Source: an uncultured Pseudomonadales bacterium (GTDB lineage: Bacteria > Pseudomonadota > Gammaproteobacteria > Pseudomonadales > Azotimanducaceae). From it: a stretch of 64,000 nt of DNA. The translations under genes were made by a program, and so were the position numbers. Of this stretch, positions 61,725 through 64,000 are shown in pieces. Where the stretch lies: positions 2,480,001 to 2,544,000 of the forward strand of contig CATOTI010000002.1 of the NCBI GenBank assembly GCA_951813295.1, written 5' to 3'. The notes beneath the pieces are model-generated. The model did no database searches, had not been told where the DNA came from, and was given only the letters and a program-made list of their open reading frames with translations. The first letter of the stretch is position 1, and each line of letters begins with the position of its first letter.

Positions 61725-62156
61725 ATGGCGCAGTTTCCGTCGGTGCGGTGGTTCAATGCCGTACGCAAGGTCTTCAACGGGGATGAGTCGTATCGCGGTG
61801 GCGGTGGCGGTCAGTGCAACTGCGTCGCCGGCATGTCGATCGGCGAGGACACCTTCATCCTCACCTTCGAGGGCTTCGAATGCACGAAGGCGGTCGAAGG
61901 TGACGACGCGGCGCTCGAAGATGTCGATTTCTACCTCGAGATGCCCAAGGACGACTGGGTGGCGATGGTCTCGAACATCAATCAGAACGGCTCGCCCGAC
62001 CTCGAGTACACGCTCAACACGCTCGATCTCGATCGCGAAGATGGCTTGTCGCACTCGAAGCACAACGACCAGTATCGGGAGGACCTCTTCTTCCGCTACA
62101 ACCAAACGTTCCAGTATTTCTTCAACGCGTCCGCGCGCGTCAAGACGGAGTTCTAA
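61725..62156 (+). CDS. Small accessory protein of the ferritin-like cassette (SCP2-like?)
   Basis: The 143-residue protein starts on the base after the stop of the ferritin-like paralogue. It has no signal or membrane helix. An early Cys pair lies in GGGQCNCVAG. The strand pattern TFILTFEGFECTKAV, DVDFYLEMPKDDWVAMVSNI and a C-terminal helix FFRYNQTFQYFFNASARVK resembles the SCP2-type lipid-binding fold, and it is similar in layout and end (RYNQT-F...A-ARV) to the next gene's product. A role in binding the substrate or regulating the diiron pair is suggested by position only. Confidence 0.65.
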   Translation: MAQFPSVRWFNAVRKVFNGDESYRGGGGGQCNCVAGMSIGEDTFILTFEGFECTKAVEGDDAALEDVDFYLEMPKDDWVAMVSNINQNGSPDLEYTLNTLDLDREDGLSHSKHNDQYREDLFFRYNQTFQYFFNASARVKTEF

Positions 62157-62157
62157 G

Positions 62158-62547
62158 GTGGCGCAACTCGATTGGATGGAGAACGCGGCGGCGAAAGTGA
62201 ACGCCGACTCTGAGTTCAGGAAACTCGGAACGGCGGATCTGGAAGTCGCTTTTCGTGCGGGTAAGGTTTCCCGCGTCGTTCGCTTCGAGGCCTTCGAAGT
62301 GGCCGAAGTGCGCGATATCGATGAAGCGGACCTGCGTGACGTGGAACTCCTCGTGGATATGTCTGCTCGTGAGTGGACGAATTACTTGAAGCGGCGCGCA
62401 AAAGGTAATGGTCCGTCGATGATGGGGCTCGAAACGGCGAACGGCATCATGCACGGACTCAATCCGCTGTCGGAGCTGAAGTTCCACCGCTACCACCGCA
62501 CGCTGCAGGCGTTCGTTGATGCGGGGGCACGCATCGCGTACGGCTAG
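62158..62547 (+). CDS. Second small accessory protein of the ferritin-like cassette (paralogue)
   Basis: The 129-residue protein begins at GTG 62158, one base after the previous stop. It shares an overall plan with its neighbour: N-terminal helix with tryptophan (LDWMENAAAKVNAD), strands ADLEVAFRAGKVSRVVRFEAF, the acidic segment DLRDVELLVDMSAREWTNYL, and the end FHRYHRTLQAFVDAGARIAYG matching FRYNQTFQYFFNASARVK. It lacks the Cys pair. The likeness suggests duplication of one SCP2-like accessory gene, with two proteins perhaps serving the two ferritin-like subunits. Confidence 0.65.
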   Translation: MAQLDWMENAAAKVNADSEFRKLGTADLEVAFRAGKVSRVVRFEAFEVAEVRDIDEADLRDVELLVDMSAREWTNYLKRRAKGNGPSMMGLETANGIMHGLNPLSELKFHRYHRTLQAFVDAGARIAYG

Positions 62548-62551
62548 TTTT

Positions 62552-62848
62552 ATGCCGCTTTACGAATACCGATGCCAGGATTGCGGTGACATCACCACCG
62601 TCATGGCATCGGTCAGCGCTTCACGAGCCGTCGTCGCCTGTGAAGCCTGCGGTGGAGTTACGAAGCGGATCGTCTCGAGACCGTCCGTGCATCGTTCGAA
62701 AGGCTCCAAACTCAATCGCCTCGATCCCAAGTACGACAAGATGGTCGATCAGGCGATGCGCAATACCTCCTCGGCTGATCCGGATCGGCTGATCAATCGG
62801 CGTGGCGATGTCGCCAAGGGCCGCCCGAGCGAGAAGACCCCTTTTTAG
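62552..62848 (+). CDS. FmdB-family zinc-ribbon protein
   Basis: The 98-residue protein starts MPLYEYRCQDCG and has a second C-x-x-C in VACEACGG, the FmdB/CxxC_CXXC_SSSS zinc-ribbon form. The C-terminal half is basic and flexible. FmdB-type proteins are found next to oxygenases and amidases and may act as regulators or assembly factors. It begins four bases after the preceding stop, so it belongs to the ferritin-like cassette. Confidence 0.87.
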   Translation: MPLYEYRCQDCGDITTVMASVSASRAVVACEACGGVTKRIVSRPSVHRSKGSKLNRLDPKYDKMVDQAMRNTSSADPDRLINRRGDVAKGRPSEKTPF

Positions 62849-62938
62849 CGGCTCCGCGACGCGAGGTGCCCGTCTTGCGTTCTCCTCGAAGTTCGTTCAC
62901 TTTCTGTTGCGTCGACGCGTAAACAAGCAAAAGCACAA

Positions 62939-62978
62939 ACGGCTTCGAGCCGTACCAAAGAGACCGGTGTAATCGGTC
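62939..62978. other. Hairpin-forming segment in the gap after the fmdB-like gene
   Basis: The 282-base gap 62849-63130 holds no gene. Two short hairpins can form: ACGGCT-TCG-AGCCGT (62939-62953) and GACCG-N7-CGGTC (62962-62978). Read on the minus strand the first is followed by a T-rich stretch and might end leftward transcription; read on the plus strand there is no T-run. No tRNA-like fold was found. Confidence 0.4.
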
Positions 62979-63130
62979 CGAACCTAAAAACGTCCTGACG
63001 AGACGGCCGAGTTGAAGGGCGGCCCCTCGTTTCTCGAGACGCGATCAAAGTGCCAAGCGTTACACGCCCGACACCGACCAGCGGTTCTGCCGTTGGTGAC
63101 TGAAGACATCTTCTTCTAGGGGGAAGACGG

Positions 63131-63358
63131 ATGGTTGAGGGCGCATGGTTCGACCCGTTGAGTGGTCGACGCCTGAAGCTTGGGCGCGCGACGTATGTCG
63201 TCGCGTCGCGTCAGCGCGACAACGAGCGGGTGAGTTGCTATTCAGTGACCGACAACGTCGTTCGCCTGGCGCGATTGCCGCGCGATTTCGTGACGGAACG
63301 CGTCAAGCAGAACCCGGGGCCGGACTCGTCACCGCTTCCGCCGCGACGGTCCTCTTAG
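63131..63358 (+). CDS. Small hypothetical protein
   Basis: The 75-residue protein has a strong ribosome site (AGGGGGAAG) before ATG 63131. It is basic and soluble, with beta-like segments WFDPLSGRRLKLGRATYVVA and VSCYSVTDNVVRLARLP, and a Pro/Ser-rich end. I recognise no family. It ends 12 bases before a convergent membrane-protein gene. Confidence 0.55.
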   Translation: MVEGAWFDPLSGRRLKLGRATYVVASRQRDNERVSCYSVTDNVVRLARLPRDFVTERVKQNPGPDSSPLPPRRSS

Positions 63359-63370
63359 TCGGGCTTCCGC

Positions 63371-63589
63371 TCAGGCGAGAACCGCGACGAGACCCAGACT
63401 GAATAGCGCACCCATCGCGACAATCGTGAGGAATGCGGGCACGCTGATCGGACCGGCGTCTTGTACCTCGACCGCACGGTCGTCGTTTTGCGCGGGTTTC
63501 GGCTTGGATCGTTTCCGCGTCAACCAATAGATGGTGAACGTCACAAGAACGACCGGAATGACGATCTGGATGAAGAGCCTGAGCATCAC
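63371..63589 (-). CDS. Small two-helix membrane protein
   Basis: The 72-residue protein has two hydrophobic helices (LRLFIQIVIPVVLVTFTIYW and AFLTIVAMGALFSLGLVAVL) separated by a basic then acidic loop (LTRKRSKPKPAQNDD). No family is known to me. It is divergent from the sodium-solute symporter at 63644. Confidence 0.65.
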   Translation of the reverse strand: MMLRLFIQIVIPVVLVTFTIYWLTRKRSKPKPAQNDDRAVEVQDAGPISVPAFLTIVAMGALFSLGLVAVLA

Positions 63590-63643
63590 TTACGTTCCTG
63601 GACAGGTCAGGCGAGCATACGTCCGTCGTCGGGGGACGGCCAA

Positions 63644-64000
63644 TTGACGGATTGGTTGGCTGATCACTGGCTCGCCGTCGTTCTCTTTTTAGCGTACTCC
63701 GGGGTCCTCGCGTGGAACGCAACGGTTGGCTTACGCTCGATTGCGGGTTCGGCCGACTACTTCGTCGGCGGCCGGCGGATGGGTGGTGTCGCCATCGGGA
63801 TCTCGTTCTACGCGACGTTCGCCAGCACCAATAGTTATCTCGGTCACGCGGGCAAGGGTTATGAGTACGGCGTCGCCTGGCTCGTGATGCCTGTTTTCCT
63901 GGTCGTTTTCGCGTACCTGAGCTGGAAGTTCGTCGCGCCGCGGATGCGGCGATTCGCGAGCGAGTTCGAATCGGTGACGATTCCCGATTTTCTCGCCGCG
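63644..64000 (+). CDS. Sodium:solute symporter family protein, C-terminus off the window
   Basis: The frame from TTG 63644 (GGGGGA eight bases upstream) runs off the window after 119 codons. The visible part has the SSS-family start: a first helix LAVVLFLAYSGVLAWNATVG, then SADYFVGGRRMGGVAIGIS and FYATFASTNSYLGHAGKGYEYG, and a helix PVFLVVFAYLSWKFVAPRMR followed by TIPDFLA. Such proteins import organic acids, sugars, amino acids or acetate with Na+. The substrate cannot be told from this fragment. Confidence 0.88.
   Translation, partial: MTDWLADHWLAVVLFLAYSGVLAWNATVGLRSIAGSADYFVGGRRMGGVAIGISFYATFASTNSYLGHAGKGYEYGVAWLVMPVFLVVFAYLSWKFVAPRMRRFASEFESVTIPDFLAA

Noticed and set aside
62849..63130. 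tRNA or known small RNA gene in the gap after the fmdB-like gene
   Set aside because: Only isolated short hairpins are present; no cloverleaf, CCA end or TPsiC-like motif.

Overview
The window is GC-rich, densely coded DNA on both strands, from a Gram-negative, most likely proteobacterial (probably gammaproteobacterial, free-living) chromosome. The basis is a succinylase-type DapD, an MnmH/SelU-type tRNA 2-selenouridine synthase, a YegD-like Hsp70, lipoboxed lipoproteins, NnrU and DUF3501, together with many CoA-linked catabolic enzymes. There is no phage, IS, CRISPR, rRNA or tRNA that I can see. The isoleucyl-tRNA synthetase is of the eukaryote-like type 2, so the class assignment stays open.

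Layout. 1-3 kb: an M28-like protein with altered metal ligands, coupled to a PQQ/cytochrome-c dehydrogenase lipoprotein. 3-6 kb: a divergent adenylosuccinate-synthetase paralogue facing a LysR regulator, then a small two-gene ArsR operon with two operator-like dyads. 6-8.4 kb: rubrerythrin, a terminator, a (Fe-S) CCG-domain protein that appears to start at ATC, and DUF3501. 8.5-16.2 kb: MATE and EamA transporters, enoyl-CoA hydratase, Idi, a DUF418 membrane protein, an alpha/beta hydrolase, an unrecognised protein and an LLM-class oxidoreductase. 16.3-22 kb: IleS, AraC/GyrI-like regulator, membrane protein, DapD. 22-29.3 kb: acyl-CoA catabolism (three enoyl-CoA hydratases, a LysR regulator with a long structured divergent region, an alpha/beta hydrolase, and a double-domain class III CoA-transferase that also appears to start at ATC). 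29.3-41 kb: MnmH, a Sel1-repeat lipoprotein, MsrA, a second CoA-transferase, Hsp70, NTF2-like, Nudix, thioesterase, a LemA-TPM-TPM operon, a methyltransferase and a TM2 protein. 41-48 kb: tandem GNAT, P450 plus adrenodoxin-type ferredoxin under a divergent TetR regulator, MetY, alpha/beta hydrolase, VOC protein. 48-56 kb: SDR, NnrU, and a GldA / GldF-GldG fusion / DUF4340 ABC system. 56-59 kb: GST, HIT, and a DUF3604 protein split by an in-frame stop.

The most unusual region is 59.3-62.9 kb: a promoter-led cassette of two paralogous ferritin-like proteins, two small mutually similar proteins, and an FmdB-type zinc ribbon. The first ferritin-like protein keeps a full set of diiron ligands. The second has lost all four glutamate ligands while keeping both histidines, the same division of labour as the alpha and beta subunits of bacterial multicomponent monooxygenases. 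I propose it as an undescribed two-subunit diiron oxidase/oxygenase system with accessory proteins. The substrate is unknown.

A second theme is translation and transcription control. Two genes (7874 leftwards, 26148 rightwards) have well-placed Shine-Dalgarno sequences followed by ATC instead of ATG/GTG/TTG. Three genes carry an intrinsic terminator just upstream of their start, which suggests attenuation or short leader RNAs. Many genes are coupled by stop/start overlaps.
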